DNA of 64,000 bases from an uncultured delta proteobacterium (GCA_903901335.1 CAIUQR010000136.1:45933-109932), one strand, 5' to 3'; counted from the first letter of the stretch, positions 35,202 to 44,974 are shown. The notes: generated by a model not told the origin, from the letters alone. Translations and numbers: made by a program.

Positions 35202-36977
35202 TCACAACCGATTTAAAGGGGGGCACTGTTTGAAGACGGGATTCTTACAGGACCGGCAAATATTTTCGTCAGCGTCGGGGATTATTCTGGCGATGGCTTC
35301 CTTCTGGGTGGCAAAGATATTCTCTGTGCCGATAATTTCCAGGTACTTTCCCCGCTCCAACACGCTATAGGCCTGAGCCTGGAATTCACAGAGATAGAGG
35401 CATCCCCTCTGGGCACGACGGCGTTGCGCCTCCTGGGCAAGCAGCTCAGCTCCGGCGACATCGATAAAATTGATGCCGCATCCAATAATCAGCACGTTGC
35501 GTTTTCGCATCAGACTCTTGTCGATATTGTACAGGTAGTCGCTCACATGATTGACCGCCCCGAAAAACAGCGGGCCGTCAATGCGGATAACCTTGAGATA
35601 CTGGCATTCCGATTCCGTTTCAATGAGCAAAGGGCCTGCGGCATCGCTATTCGGTATCAGATTGGCAATGCGCGGATGGGCGGTGCGGTTCAGATAGAGC
35701 ACCAGAGAAAGCAAGACCCCTGCATAAATGGCAAATTCCAGGTCCAGGAACAGGGTGGCAAGGAAGGTGACCAGCAGCACCGCCGTTTCCTCCCTGCTGG
35801 TTCTGATTATTGTCCGGATGTGGTGTACGTCAATGAGGTTATAAGAGACAAGCAGGATGATCCCGCCCATGGCGGCAATGGGCAGATAGGCGGTGAGCGG
35901 CGCGATAAGCAACAGGAGCAGGGCCAGCAACATTGCTGAAAACACTGCAGAAAGAGGGGTGATGGCGCCTGTTTGATAGTTGATGCCGGAGCGGGTAAAC
36001 GATCCGGAACCGGCATAGCTGGAGAAAAAGCTGCCGACGATATTGGACAGACCCTGGCCGATGAACTCCTGGTTGCCGTCGATGGGCTGGTGAGATTTGG
36101 CGGCAATGGCTCTGCCGATCGACAGAGCCTCAACAAGACCGAGAAGCGCCACAGCCAGAGCTTTGGGCGCCAGTTCACGGATGGTCTCAAAGGTAAAGTC
36201 CGGCAGCGACAGCGGCGGCAATCTGGCCGGCATCCGGCCTACGAGACTGACGCCGTGCTGACTGCCATTGATAAGAAAGCAGAGCAGGCTGCCGATGATC
36301 ATCGCAAAGAGCATCCCCGGCCAGCGAGGTATCATCATCCGGAAAAAAATCGCAGAGACTAACGTGACCATAGCCACGGCCAGCACAGAGAAATTCACCT
36401 GGTTCAGCATCCTGAAAATATGGAGCCAGACTACGACAAAGTCATGACTGCCGGGCAGGCTGAGTCCGAGGACATGCTTCAACTGACTCGTGGCGATGAG
36501 GATGGCCGCGCCCGTCGTAAAACCGACGACAACGGAATGGGAGACGAAATTGACCAATGCTCCCAGTCGTGCCAAACCAAAGGCCAGCTGATACACTCCG
36601 GCTAAAAAGGTCAAGGTCAAAACAAGGCGGATGTACTCTTCGGAACCAGGTTGGGCCAGAGAACTGACGGAGCTGAACACGACGATAGAGATAGCCGTTG
36701 TCGGACCGGATATCAAATGCAGGGAAGAACCGAAAAGCGCTGCCACGACAGCGGTAATAATGGCCGTATAGAGTCCGTATTCCGGGGGAAGCCCGGCGAT
36801 CATGGCAAAGGCCACACCTTGGGGAAGGACGATGACCGCTCCTGTGAGTCCGGCCAGAAGGTCCGCCTGCAAGGTATCCCAGCCGATGAAATTCCACCAG
36901 CGCAGAAAGGGAAACAGCCTGCGCCACCGGGGTCTGGTTCCGGCGGATCGAGGTGTCGAATTATACCCGTCTATCAT
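35202..36977 (-). CDS. SulP family anion transporter with STAS domain
   Basis: A 591-residue SLC26/SulP transporter. It has about 12 membrane helices, with LTGAVIVLPQGVAFAMIAGL (about 43-62), YGLYTAIITAVVAALFGSS and the family-typical FVGFTTGAAILI region. The cytoplasmic C terminus is a STAS domain (about 450-560; RIDGPLFFGAVNHVSDYLYN and LIIGCGINFIDVAGAE). A terminal CRSCKNPVFKQCPP Cys cluster may bind a metal. The substrate may be sulfate, bicarbonate or chloride. It is followed upstream in the same direction by the kinase-like/BON gene. Confidence 0.88.
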   Translation of the reverse strand: MIDGYNSTPRSAGTRPRWRRLFPFLRWWNFIGWDTLQADLLAGLTGAVIVLPQGVAFAMIAGLPPEYGLYTAIITAVVAALFGSSLHLISGPTTAISIVVFSSVSSLAQPGSEEYIRLVLTLTFLAGVYQLAFGLARLGALVNFVSHSVVVGFTTGAAILIATSQLKHVLGLSLPGSHDFVVVWLHIFRMLNQVNFSVLAVAMVTLVSAIFFRMMIPRWPGMLFAMIIGSLLCFLINGSQHGVSLVGRMPARLPPLSLPDFTFETIRELAPKALAVALLGLVEALSIGRAIAAKSHQPIDGNQEFIGQGLSNIVGSFFSSYAGSGSFTRSGINYQTGAITPLSAVFSAMLLALLLLLIAPLTAYLPIAAMGGIILLVSYNLIDVHHIRTIIRTSREETAVLLVTFLATLFLDLEFAIYAGVLLSLVLYLNRTAHPRIANLIPNSDAAGPLLIETESECQYLKVIRIDGPLFFGAVNHVSDYLYNIDKSLMRKRNVLIIGCGINFIDVAGAELLAQEAQRRRAQRGCLYLCEFQAQAYSVLERGKYLEIIGTENIFATQKEAIARIIPDADENICRSCKNPVFKQCPPLNRL

Positions 36978-37009
36978 GCACGTATTTCCTCTGCCGAGTC
37001 TCTATGGTC

Positions 37010-37816
37010 TTAATCTTCAACTATAAAGGGGATGATGTTGACCAGTATGTTTTTCACCCCGTCAACTGTTTCCGCCAGACGTGTGACCCTTTCGGTGATG
37101 TTTTTTTTATCGGTCAGCGATCCGCGGACATTGATAAACACCTCTCCGTCACCGGCATCGACCATCACCTTGGGAAAAACCTTCACCAGGGAGGCCTCGA
37201 CCCTGGCGGCCAGAGCCTTATCGTCAAGCAGACGGCAGCTCTCGGGGGTACTTTTGAAGCAGGGCTGCTCCAGGGCATGAAGAATGATAGAAACGGCCTG
37301 ATCAACTTTTATGTTGCCTATATGCAGGATCATGTCATAAAGCTGCGCGTTCCAGGGATCCTGCCCAAAAATCTGCAGCCCCCATTTCCGCCTTTCCGCA
37401 TCGTCGTTCACCAGAACCAGGCGGGCCTCGTCAGCCGGGATGTTTTCGCGTATCATTTCTTCACGGACGCGATCCTCAAGGTTGGCACTGATTCTGACCT
37501 TCAGAACATGTGGAAACTGTTGCAGAAAAAAATGGCTGGCCAGACCATGAAAGACGACGTTATCCCGCTGCAGATGGGTAAGGAGCGTCGCCCGGAAAAA
37601 GGCAATGAATCGCTCCTTGCCGGAGGTAAACCGGTCCAGAATGGTCGGCGCATCGTGAATGGCCCGAATCAGTTTGAGTTCGGGGATATTAAAGTGTTCC
37701 GATGCTTCAAGGATGATCTCCCGCGATATGCACTCATAATTCAGGGCCAGGGCAAGTTTCTCGGCGACTTCCTTGCCTCGACTGTAGGAGCCTCGCGATA
37801 TGGTAATGATTGACAT
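37010..37816 (-). CDS. Cytidylate-kinase-like protein fused to a BON domain
   Basis: A 268-residue fusion. Residues 1-190 form the cytidylate-kinase-like domain with SIITISRGSYSRGKEVAEKL (P-loop region), YECISREIILEASEHFN and later NIPADEARLVLVNDD and QDPWNAQLYDM. Residues about 205-268 are a BON domain (VEASLVKVFPKVMVDAGDGE, INVRGSLTDKK, VTRLAETVDGVKNILVNI). The P-loop lacks a standard GKGT motif, as in other members of this family, so nucleotide use is uncertain. AGAGG six bases before ATG 37816 decides the start; a longer frame to 38077 has no support. It lies just upstream of sulP in the same direction. Confidence 0.8.
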   Translation of the reverse strand: MSIITISRGSYSRGKEVAEKLALALNYECISREIILEASEHFNIPELKLIRAIHDAPTILDRFTSGKERFIAFFRATLLTHLQRDNVVFHGLASHFFLQQFPHVLKVRISANLEDRVREEMIRENIPADEARLVLVNDDAERRKWGLQIFGQDPWNAQLYDMILHIGNIKVDQAVSIILHALEQPCFKSTPESCRLLDDKALAARVEASLVKVFPKVMVDAGDGEVFINVRGSLTDKKNITERVTRLAETVDGVKNILVNIIPFIVED

Positions 37817-38100
37817 GATGGACCTCTCCGTATCCCGTCTCTCAATTCTGCCGGGGACCGGGCAGTTGTGTACGCCCTTCTTCCAGGCGGCGACAAGAAA
37901 TCGCTTTTTCAGCCCGGCCTGAAGAACGGGCTCGCCCGACCCTTGCCTTTCATCAAGCAATCCTAGTTGATCGGTATTATCGATGCAACTTTTTTCCTTT
38001 TGATGCCCGCATCGGTCTGTGGGGAGCGGCAAACAGGTAAAGCCACCATCATACGGCACCGTCCACAGTATCGCCAAATCCGGTTTCCGGGTCCTTCTCC

Positions 38101-39369
38101 CTACAACCTCTGAATAATATAGAGAAAGGTCGGCAGGCGGCTCAACACCTTCAGGCGGTTGAATTCAAAGAGGATCGAGCGTGAGGGCTTACCGATCCGC
38201 AAAGGGGAAAGGTAGATGCAGCCTTTGGGCTTGTTCCTGGTCAGGCCATCCCGGACCAGCTTCAGGAAGGCCGGGTAGTGGTTTTCCGGCAATCTCTCGT
38301 CCATGATGAAATTGGCCGTCACCTCGATGTTGAAATAACGGTCGTTGATATCCTGCATCCTGGCAAAGGCCTCGGCAATCCCGGCTGCGGTCACCGGCTT
38401 GCCCAGCCTATCCAGGGTCTCCTGGTCGGCCGATTCCAGGCCGATATTGATATAAAAAGAACAGGGGAGTTTTTTCAGATCCTCAAAGAGCCGGGATGGT
38501 GCGTTCAACAGAGAATCGACGCTGCCGAACAGGAAGACGCTCGTCCCCTTCATATTCGATCCCGAAAACCCGAAGGTATGATAGGCCATCCCGACGGTCT
38601 CAACAAGCAGATCAGGCCTGGCGCAGAGGGCATCGTGTTCGCCAAGAAAAAGGGCATTATAATTGGCCAGGTTTTCCCCGTAGAGCTCTGTGAGCCCGTC
38701 AATCTGCACCGCAATCCCTTCCGGTGTTTTTTCCTTAAAAGGACTGTCCGTCTTCACCCGGCAGAACCGGCATTTATAGAGACACCCTTCGGCTATGGTC
38801 AGCGGGATGACATTATAATCCACATGCCGGGTGTCCGGCGGCAGGACCGTAATCCGGCCGCCGGAGATCGCAAAGAGGGTCTCGGCCTTTTTCTGCAGGA
38901 CCTCGGGGCTGTTTGCCAGGGCCCGATCAAGGAAATGCCGGATACCTGCCGGGGGGCCTCCCGCCCGGTCGATCGCCTGCCGGAGCAGATTTTGCCAGGA
39001 GCCGGTGATCCTGGCCACGAGGGGCAACGACAGAGGTTGGCCGCCGATCAGCGAGTTGGTCGGATACGGGGTGTTGGGCAGATAGTATTCACCGATCGCC
39101 TCGAAGACCCCGGCGTACCCGCCCGTCGAGTAATAAATCCAGTCATTGCCGACGGTTCTTTTCAGCCATTCCTGCGGATCGGGCCACTCCCGGCCCTTGC
39201 CTTTGGCCTGGACAATCTCATCGTTCAGATTGAACTGCAGGATCGCATCCCTGGTCTCGATCTCGGAAAAAACGCCGTACCTTACCGGATAGCTGGCCTT
39301 CGTGTACTGATCGATCCCGCGTTTCCGGAGGTGTATCCGGATATCCTCATGCTGCCAGATTTCGTTCAT
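38101..39369 (-). CDS. Radical SAM protein
   Basis: A 422-residue radical SAM enzyme with the CxxxCxxC motif in EGCLYKCRFCRVKTDSPF (about 190-205), a preceding VDYNVIPLTIAEG strand and later IGLESADQETLDRLGKPVTA, a SAM-binding pattern. N-terminal residues 1-150 and the C terminus have no other named domain. It generates a 5'-deoxyadenosyl radical; the substrate is unknown. The ATG at 39369 lies 11 bases after the ubiE-like stop; a longer frame would overlap that gene. The operon is asnS-ubiE-this gene. Confidence 0.8.
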   Translation of the reverse strand: MNEIWQHEDIRIHLRKRGIDQYTKASYPVRYGVFSEIETRDAILQFNLNDEIVQAKGKGREWPDPQEWLKRTVGNDWIYYSTGGYAGVFEAIGEYYLPNTPYPTNSLIGGQPLSLPLVARITGSWQNLLRQAIDRAGGPPAGIRHFLDRALANSPEVLQKKAETLFAISGGRITVLPPDTRHVDYNVIPLTIAEGCLYKCRFCRVKTDSPFKEKTPEGIAVQIDGLTELYGENLANYNALFLGEHDALCARPDLLVETVGMAYHTFGFSGSNMKGTSVFLFGSVDSLLNAPSRLFEDLKKLPCSFYINIGLESADQETLDRLGKPVTAAGIAEAFARMQDINDRYFNIEVTANFIMDERLPENHYPAFLKLVRDGLTRNKPKGCIYLSPLRIGKPSRSILFEFNRLKVLSRLPTFLYIIQRL

Positions 39370-39379
39370 CGACAAGCAG

Positions 39380-40072
39380 TTACGCCACCACCTTTCTGCC
39401 CCAATGGACACCGATGGTGCCGACCATGAACTTTTTATACCCGACATCAGCAAATCCCGCCTGAATAAAGAGTCCGGCCAGGGCCTCGGCCGAATAGAAG
39501 CCCATGGTCGAGCCGGTGAGATAGGAATAGGCAGCCTCGTCGCTGGCAATCAATCTGCCGAGAAGCGGGATCCCGAAACGAAGGTAGAGGCGGACGAACG
39601 GATAGAGGAGATTTCTGGCCGGAGGGGTTGTATCCAGACAGACGACCCGGCCGCCCGGCCGCAGAACTCGATACACCTCTTTTAGAACCGCAAGCGAATC
39701 ATCGACATTGCGAAGCAGATAGCCGAAGGTGACGGCCTCGAAGACATTATGTGCAAAGGGAAGGTGATTGGCGTCACAGGCCTGCCAGCTGATGATTGCC
39801 TCAGGAAAACGACGTTTCGCCTCTCTCAGCATATTCCGGGAAAAATCGGTGCCCACGACCATTGCCTCCGGACGGGAACGGCGGATGAGCGCGGCGATAT
39901 CGCCGGTACCGGTGGCCAGATCAAGCATCCGGCCGTGGCCGGGGTCGCCTGCCTTTTCCACGACAAAGCGCCGCCATTTCTGATCCTGGCCGAGCGTCAT
40001 CACCCGGTTCATCAGGTCATAGCGACCGGCGATGGCATCAAACATTCGCTGCACCCGCTGCCCCTTGCTCAT
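39380..40072 (-). CDS. ubiE: Demethylmenaquinone methyltransferase UbiE/MenG
   Basis: A 230-residue SAM-dependent methyltransferase of the UbiE/MenG type, acting in the last step of menaquinone synthesis, which fits an anaerobe with menaquinone-linked respiration. It shows MFDAIAGRYDLMNRVMTLGQD (split: AGRYDLMNRVMTLGQD, about 14-29), SAM motif I MLDLATGTGDIAALI (about 50-64), the motif TFGYLLRNVDD typical of MenG and LRPGGRVVCLD. The ATG at 40072 follows GGAGAGG and is preferred over a start at 40144 that overlaps asnS. Confidence 0.9.
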   Translation of the reverse strand: MSKGQRVQRMFDAIAGRYDLMNRVMTLGQDQKWRRFVVEKAGDPGHGRMLDLATGTGDIAALIRRSRPEAMVVGTDFSRNMLREAKRRFPEAIISWQACDANHLPFAHNVFEAVTFGYLLRNVDDSLAVLKEVYRVLRPGGRVVCLDTTPPARNLLYPFVRLYLRFGIPLLGRLIASDEAAYSYLTGSTMGFYSAEALAGLFIQAGFADVGYKKFMVGTIGVHWGRKVVA

Positions 40073-40097
40073 GCTGCGCACCTCTCCTGCTGCCCGA

Positions 40098-41483
40098 TCA
40101 ACATGGGGCAAAGCCCGGCGTGCGGGGGAACGGGATAGTTTCACGGATATTGGCCATGCCGCTGACGAACTGGATCAACCGCTCGAAGCCGAGTCCAAAG
40201 CCTGCGTGCGGCACCGTCCCGTAACGGCGGAGATCCAGATACCAGGCATAGTCCGCCGTATTGATCCCGGCCGTAGCCATCCGCGCCGTCAGGACATCGA
40301 GGCGTTCCTCGCGCTGACTGCCGCCGATAATCTCGCCGATGCCGGGAACCAGGATATCCATGGCCGCCACGGTCCTGCCGTCATCATTGACCCGCATGTA
40401 AAACGGTTTGATCGTGGCCGGATAATCGGTGACGATGAGTGGACGCAAAAAGACCTCCTCGGTCAGATACCGTTCGTGTTCCGATTGTAGATCGACCCCC
40501 CACCGCACCTGAAATTCAAATTTTTTCTGCGCCTGCAGCAGCCTGTCGACGGCCTCCGTGTAGGTGATATGGGCAAAGTCCTGTTCCATTACTCCCCGCA
40601 GCTTGGCCAGAAGCCCCTTTTCGATAAAGCGGTCGAACAGATCCATATCGTCAGGGCAATGGGTTATGACATCGTTTAACAGGTACTTCAACAGATCTTC
40701 TGCTATCCGCATGTTGCCGCGCAGGTCGCAGAAGGCCATTTCCGGCTCGATCATCCAGAATTCGGCAAGATGGCGGCTGGTATTCGAATTCTCAGCCCTG
40801 AAGGTCGGCCCGAAGGTATACACATTGCCCAGGGCCAGGGCATAGACCTCGGCCTGCAACTGGCCGCTCACCGTAAGTCCCGCCTTGCGGCCGAAAAAAT
40901 CCTGGGGGCCGGCTTCCTCCCCTTTTAGGCTCGTCTCCATGGCGGTCAACTGGAACATCTCACCTGCCCCTTCACAATCGCTGGTAGTGATGATCGGGGT
41001 ATGGACCTGGCAGAAGCCCCGCTCCTGAAAGAAGGTATGGACCGCATAGGACATCCGGGAACGAACCCTGGCAACCGCCCCCAGGGCATTCGTGCGCGGC
41101 CTCAGGTGGCTGATCTCGCGCAGAAATTCGAAGGAATGCCGTTTTTTCTGCAGCGGATAGTGTTCCGGATCGGCCCAGCCGACCACCACCACCTCCGCAG
41201 CCAGGATCTCGACATCCTGGCCCTTGGCGGGTGAGGCCTGCAGGGTGCCTTCGACCATCACGGAACAGCCGGCGGAAAGCTTTCTGATCTCCGCCTCATA
41301 GTTGGCCAGGCTACCGTCTGCTATCACCTGGATATTGGCGAGACAGGAACCGTCATTGACCTCAAGAAAGGAAAAGCCGCCCGTGTCCCTTCTCGTTCGT
41401 ATCCATCCCGCCACCTGCACGAGGCTACCGACCGTTTTTTTCGCCAGGAGATTTTTTATACGAGTTTGCACATTTTCACCCAT
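40098..41483 (-). CDS. asnS: Asparaginyl-tRNA synthetase
   Basis: A 461-residue class IIb aminoacyl-tRNA synthetase charging tRNA-Asn. The N-terminal OB-fold anticodon-binding domain has [20 protein letters not shown] (about 18-37); the catalytic core shows [20 protein letters not shown] (split: [20 protein letters not shown]), [20 protein letters not shown] and the end [20 protein letters not shown] with TIPFPRTPG (motif 3). The length is standard. No ribosome binding site is visible before ATG 41483. It heads a run of minus-strand genes through ubiE and the radical SAM gene. Confidence 0.95.
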   Translation of the reverse strand: MGENVQTRIKNLLAKKTVGSLVQVAGWIRTRRDTGGFSFLEVNDGSCLANIQVIADGSLANYEAEIRKLSAGCSVMVEGTLQASPAKGQDVEILAAEVVVVGWADPEHYPLQKKRHSFEFLREISHLRPRTNALGAVARVRSRMSYAVHTFFQERGFCQVHTPIITTSDCEGAGEMFQLTAMETSLKGEEAGPQDFFGRKAGLTVSGQLQAEVYALALGNVYTFGPTFRAENSNTSRHLAEFWMIEPEMAFCDLRGNMRIAEDLLKYLLNDVITHCPDDMDLFDRFIEKGLLAKLRGVMEQDFAHITYTEAVDRLLQAQKKFEFQVRWGVDLQSEHERYLTEEVFLRPLIVTDYPATIKPFYMRVNDDGRTVAAMDILVPGIGEIIGGSQREERLDVLTARMATAGINTADYAWYLDLRRYGTVPHAGFGLGFERLIQFVSGMANIRETIPFPRTPGFAPC

Positions 41484-41544
41484 TCAGGATGGACAGTTAG
41501 CCGTAGATACTGCTCTTTTTTCTCCGGCTGCCCGATGTCTCATT

Positions 41545-42270
41545 CTATAATATATAGTCATGTCGAATATTGGCAAGCGATGCGAAGATCGAACTCTTCG
41601 CCCCCGGCACATCGCTATAGATGTCGCCCAGAATCCGCCTCACCTTCTCGCGCCGGGTGTCTCCGGCCAGCGGACAGAGATTATCCACCGGTCTGATCCC
41701 GAGCCTGCCTGCGATCGCGCGGATTTCGTTTTTTTCCACATAGGCAAGCGGACGGATCAGGGACAGCTTGCCGCCAAAGAGGTCCTGACGGGGAACCATC
41801 GTCGAGATATTGCCGCTGTAGAGCATGTTCAAAAAGAGCGTCTCAACCAGGTCGTCTTTGTGATGCCCGAGTGCAATCTTCGTATATCCGCCATCCCGGG
41901 CCAGATCAAAGAGCTGATTACGACGCTGCCGGGCACAGAAAAAACAGCTGCGTGTGTCCTCGGCGGAAACACGCCCCTTCTCAACAGAGAAGTCGACACC
42001 GAACACCTCCATCTGCGCACCGATAATTTCTGCAGGCCGGATGGTGCCCTGCTCCGGATTCCAGAACCCGCCATCGATATTGACCGCATGCAGCACATAG
42101 CTGATCGGGGCCTTTTCCTGCCACATCCGGAGGAGCCAGGCGAGCACCATACTGTCAACGCCGCCCGATACGGCGACAAGGACCCTGTCTCCATCGCTCA
42201 GCATCGCATAATCATGCATGGCCCGGCCAATGCGTCTGTTGACCTGCCGGGGAAGAATGTCTCGTATCAT
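41545..42270 (-). CDS. TtcA-like PP-loop tRNA-thiolation protein
   Basis: A 241-residue ATP pyrophosphatase with the PP-loop SGGVDSMVLAWLL (about 34-46) and a CFFCARQRRNQLFDLA segment (about 100-115) that matches the TtcA CxxC type, followed by GHHKDDLVETLFLNMLYSGN and the last motif. TtcA-like enzymes insert sulfur at C32 of tRNA using an [Fe-S] cluster; the third cluster ligand may be the Cys in RPVDNLCPLAGD. In anaerobes related proteins have other thiolation targets, so the exact tRNA position is uncertain. Confidence 0.8.
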   Translation of the reverse strand: MIRDILPRQVNRRIGRAMHDYAMLSDGDRVLVAVSGGVDSMVLAWLLRMWQEKAPISYVLHAVNIDGGFWNPEQGTIRPAEIIGAQMEVFGVDFSVEKGRVSAEDTRSCFFCARQRRNQLFDLARDGGYTKIALGHHKDDLVETLFLNMLYSGNISTMVPRQDLFGGKLSLIRPLAYVEKNEIRAIAGRLGIRPVDNLCPLAGDTRREKVRRILGDIYSDVPGAKSSIFASLANIRHDYIL

Positions 42271-42289
42271 CGGGCCATTGGAAAAAAGA

Positions 42290-42334
42290 AAAAAAGACGC
42301 CCGCTGTTTTTTGCAAGACAGCGGGCGTCTTTTA
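42290..42334 (-). terminator. Strong terminator after the lipoprotein gene
   Basis: A 16-bp stem (AAAAGACGCCCGCTGT paired with its complement, arms 42292-42307 and 42318-42333) with a 10-base loop. Read on the minus strand it is followed by a T-rich run (GCGTCTTTTTTTCTTTTTTC). It ends the lipoprotein transcript before the ttcA-like gene. Confidence 0.9.
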
Positions 42335-42360
42335 TGCCGCCGGAGAAGGAAGAAGATTCT

Positions 42361-43005
42361 TTATTCAAGGTAAGGGCACGTTGAAAGCCGTTCATGGACA
42401 CCTTGACGAACCAGTTCCTCCACACTCACCCACTTGAATCCACGGCTCTGGGCCTTGCCGAAGGACAGAAGATTGCTCAACAGCGATTCCTGGGTTTCGT
42501 CAAACGTTCCCTTCCACATCACCTGACCGTCGTCGACACGGACCAGTTCCAGGGCAAAGGCAGCCGAGGCCGGATTATCAGCGGCATATTCTCCGCCTTC
42601 CCGCTGATGGAAACGGTTGACCATGGCCATAAGGATCATGTCACACTTCAACTCCCGGCCGATCCTTTTGATCATCCCCAATTTGTTGCCGGATATTTCC
42701 GTTGCCAAGCCTTCGACCTGAGATGCATTCAACAGACGTGCCCCTTTAAAATTCTTCAGCTCCTCAGCAATCACCCCATCAATAAACAGAGCACCCTTCT
42801 GAAGAGAATTTGCCTCGGCAAAACTCATCTTCCTCTCCCTGTCGACCGGGGTTTCCGTCGGCAACACAATCAGACAGGTGATTTTTTTGACATCCTTGTC
42901 CAGATCTTTTCCGGTTCCGCCCTGTTGATCGGCACAGGAAGAGAGAAGAAGAACAGTGCAACAGAACAGGCACACCTTTAAAACAAATCCGGGTGAACTT
43001 TTCAC
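42361..43005 (-). CDS. Putative lipoprotein
   Basis: A 214-residue lipoprotein with a signal sequence and lipobox LLSSC (Cys about 24) followed by a flexible ADQQGGTGKDLDKDVKK spacer. The mature part begins with a hydrophobic strand (ITCLIVLPTETPVDRERKMS) and includes EELKNFKGARLLNASQVEGL and CDMILMAMVNRFHQREGGEY. It resembles small cell-envelope lipoproteins in the group of GNA1162/CsgG-like folds, but this is only a general impression. A GTG at 43005 with AGAGG six bases upstream is the start; the ATG at 43119 overlaps hisB. Confidence 0.7.
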   Translation of the reverse strand: MKSSPGFVLKVCLFCCTVLLLSSCADQQGGTGKDLDKDVKKITCLIVLPTETPVDRERKMSFAEANSLQKGALFIDGVIAEELKNFKGARLLNASQVEGLATEISGNKLGMIKRIGRELKCDMILMAMVNRFHQREGGEYAADNPASAAFALELVRVDDGQVMWKGTFDETQESLLSNLLSFGKAQSRGFKWVSVEELVRQGVHERLSTCPYLE

Positions 43006-43109
43006 GTATGACCTCTTTTGATATGACTTCTTTCGAGTGAGTGTATCATGACAGAATGAACTGTTGTAAAATGACTGACTGTGCTCATCGGCTGGTTGGA
43101 TACGAACAT

Positions 43110-43709
43110 TCACAGACATCCTTTAGACGACAGTGCTCCTTGAACGGCTCTGTCTTCCCTGACCGCCTGTTTCATGGCCCGGCCAAGCCCTTTAAAGACT
43201 GCCTCCACGATATGATGACTGTTTTCCCCGTGCAGAAGGTCCACATGCAGGGTAATGCCGGCATGCTGGGCAAAGGCCCGAAGAAATTCTTTGGTCAGAG
43301 CGGTGTCGAATGTCCCGATCTTGCTGTCGGGAAGTGTCACATTATAATGGAGAAAAGGCCGGTTGGAGATATCAACAACAACCCGTACCAACGTCTCATC
43401 CATAGGGAGACAGCATTCGCCATAACGGGAGATCCCGCTTTTGTCCCCCAAAGCCGCCATAAAGGCCTGCCCCAGACAGATACCGGCATCTTCCACCGTG
43501 TGGTGATCATCAACCTGGATATCACCTTTGCCTTTGACGGTCAGATCAAAAAAGCCGTGGACGCCGAAAAGGGTCAGCATATGATCCAGAAAAGGAACAT
43601 TTGAATCGACTGTTGCCTTACCTGTTCCGTCAAGGACAAGTCCCAACTGGATATCCGTTTCCCGAGTCGCTCGCTCGATCCTGCTTTTTCGTTTTTCCTT
43701 TTCTGTCAT
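43110..43709 (-). CDS. hisB: Imidazoleglycerol-phosphate dehydratase HisB
   Basis: A 199-residue HisB, the Mn-dependent enzyme for the sixth step of histidine synthesis. It has the metal-binding motifs PFLDHMLTLFGVHGFFDL (about 39-56), DDHHTVEDAGICLGQA (about 67-82) and the repeated HHIVEAVFKGLGRAM (about 165-180). It is the monofunctional form without the phosphatase domain. An AGAGA site before ATG 43709 is suitable. The other his genes are not in the window; the next gene downstream is the lipoprotein. Confidence 0.95.
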   Translation of the reverse strand: MTEKEKRKSRIERATRETDIQLGLVLDGTGKATVDSNVPFLDHMLTLFGVHGFFDLTVKGKGDIQVDDHHTVEDAGICLGQAFMAALGDKSGISRYGECCLPMDETLVRVVVDISNRPFLHYNVTLPDSKIGTFDTALTKEFLRAFAQHAGITLHVDLLHGENSHHIVEAVFKGLGRAMKQAVREDRAVQGALSSKGCL

Positions 43710-43859
43710 GGTATCTCTCTTGGTTTTCAGCCTCTATGACTCTTTTCTGCCGGTGTCCATAAAACAGCGTATCATACTCTATCCCTATAAAACCATCTCT
43801 ATTTTTTCAAGAACGATTCATAAAAAAAGGACCTTTCAGAAATAAAAACGGTTTTTTTA

Positions 43860-43888
43860 TTGACAGTATTTTTGAAAATTTGTATCAT
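43860..43888 (+). promoter_or_regulatory. Promoter of tRNA-Gly
   Basis: A perfect -35 TTGACA (43860-43865) and -10 TATCAT (43883-43888) are 17 bases apart, placing the transcript start near 43895, about 20 bases before the tRNA. Confidence 0.8.
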
Positions 43889-43913
43889 AGCGCTGTTTTG
43901 ACACAAGTAAAGA

Positions 43914-43988
<75 letters not shown>

Positions 43989-43998
43989 GAAAGACTAT

Positions 43999-44029
43999 AA
44001 AAGGTTCGACAAAGATCGAACCTTTTTTT
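43999..44029 (+). terminator. Terminator of tRNA-Gly
   Basis: An 11-bp stem AAAAGGTTCGA / TCGAACCTTTT with loop CAAAGA, followed by a T run. It ends the tRNA transcript 10 bases after the CCA and about 30 bases before the L13 gene. Confidence 0.85.
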
Positions 44030-44058
44030 ATTAATTATAGGACAATTTGAGGCACACA

Positions 44059-44487
44059 ATGAAAACCTATCTTGCTCCTGTTAATGAAATCGAGAAAAAA
44101 TGGTATGTTGTCAACGCGGAGGATAAAATACTCGGTCGTCTGGCAGCCGAGATCGCCTCTCGTCTTCGGGGAAAACACAAACCGACCTTCTCGACCTTCA
44201 TTGACAATGGAGATTTCGTCATTGTAACCAATGCCGACAAAATCCGTCTGACCGGAAATAAATGGAACGATAAAAAATATTATCACCATACCGGCTATAT
44301 GGGTGGCATCAAAGAGGCCAATGCAAAAAAACTTATGGAAGATCATCCCACTGAGTTGGTTGTCACCGCTGTCAAAGGAATGCTTCCGAAAAACCGGCTT
44401 GGACGCGCACAACTGAAGAAACTAAAAGTCTATGCTGGTTCTGCGCATCCGCACGAAGCGCAACAGCCTGTTGTATTAGATATTTAA
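44059..44487 (+). CDS. rplM: 50S ribosomal protein L13
   Basis: A 142-residue L13, equal in length to E. coli L13. It shows KTYLAPVNEIEKKWYVVNAE at the start and ILGRLAAEIASRLRGKHKPT (about 27-46), KYYHHTGYMGG and the KGMLPKNRLGRAQLKKLKVY ending typical of L13. GAGG lies six bases before ATG 44059; the TTG at 44047 is unnecessary. It pairs with rpsI as in nearly all bacteria. Confidence 0.97.
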   Translation: MKTYLAPVNEIEKKWYVVNAEDKILGRLAAEIASRLRGKHKPTFSTFIDNGDFVIVTNADKIRLTGNKWNDKKYYHHTGYMGGIKEANAKKLMEDHPTELVVTAVKGMLPKNRLGRAQLKKLKVYAGSAHPHEAQQPVVLDI

Positions 44488-44507
44488 CCCACATGGAGAA
44501 AATGACC

Positions 44508-44900
44508 ATGGCTCAAGATCGTTTCTACGCCACCGGTAAAAGAAAGAGCGCCATCGCCAGAGTCTGGATCACACCGGGCACCGGCAAGGTGATTGTCAAT
44601 GAGATGGATGCTACCGTTTATTTTGCAGGCATGTTTAAAGGGCATAAGATTGCCAAGCCGTTTCAGATTACCGAGACTGCTGAACAGTTCGATGTTATGG
44701 CAACCCTTAGAGGGGGCGGCAAATCGGCCCAGGCCGATGCCTTGTCCCATGGCATTTCCAAGGCCCTGCTGAGTGTCAGTCCTGAAAACAGAATCCCTCT
44801 GAAAAGATCCGGCTTTCTTACCCGTGACGCGCGTATCAAAGAACGGAAGAAATATGGACAGAAGGCCGCACGCGCTAAATTCCAGTTCTCGAAACGCTAA
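44508..44900 (+). CDS. rpsI: 30S ribosomal protein S9
   Basis: A 130-residue S9, equal to E. coli S9. It begins MAQDRFYATGKRKSAIARVW and ends with the basic tail QKAARAKFQFSKR that reaches the tRNA anticodon in the P site. Of three ATG codons (44493, 44502, 44508) the last has family-typical start residues and GGAG nine bases upstream. It follows rplM by about 20 bases. Confidence 0.97.
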   Translation: MAQDRFYATGKRKSAIARVWITPGTGKVIVNEMDATVYFAGMFKGHKIAKPFQITETAEQFDVMATLRGGGKSAQADALSHGISKALLSVSPENRIPLKRSGFLTRDARIKERKKYGQKAARAKFQFSKR

Positions 44901-44974
44901 GTTCTTTATCTATCAACCGGCATTTTTCACCCGTACCATCGAGGTGCAGCTGATTATCGGGAACTGCTGATCAG

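Noticed and set aside
38278..39429. A 383-codon open frame on the plus strand
   Set aside because: It mirrors the radical SAM gene, whose cluster motif and gene context are clear.
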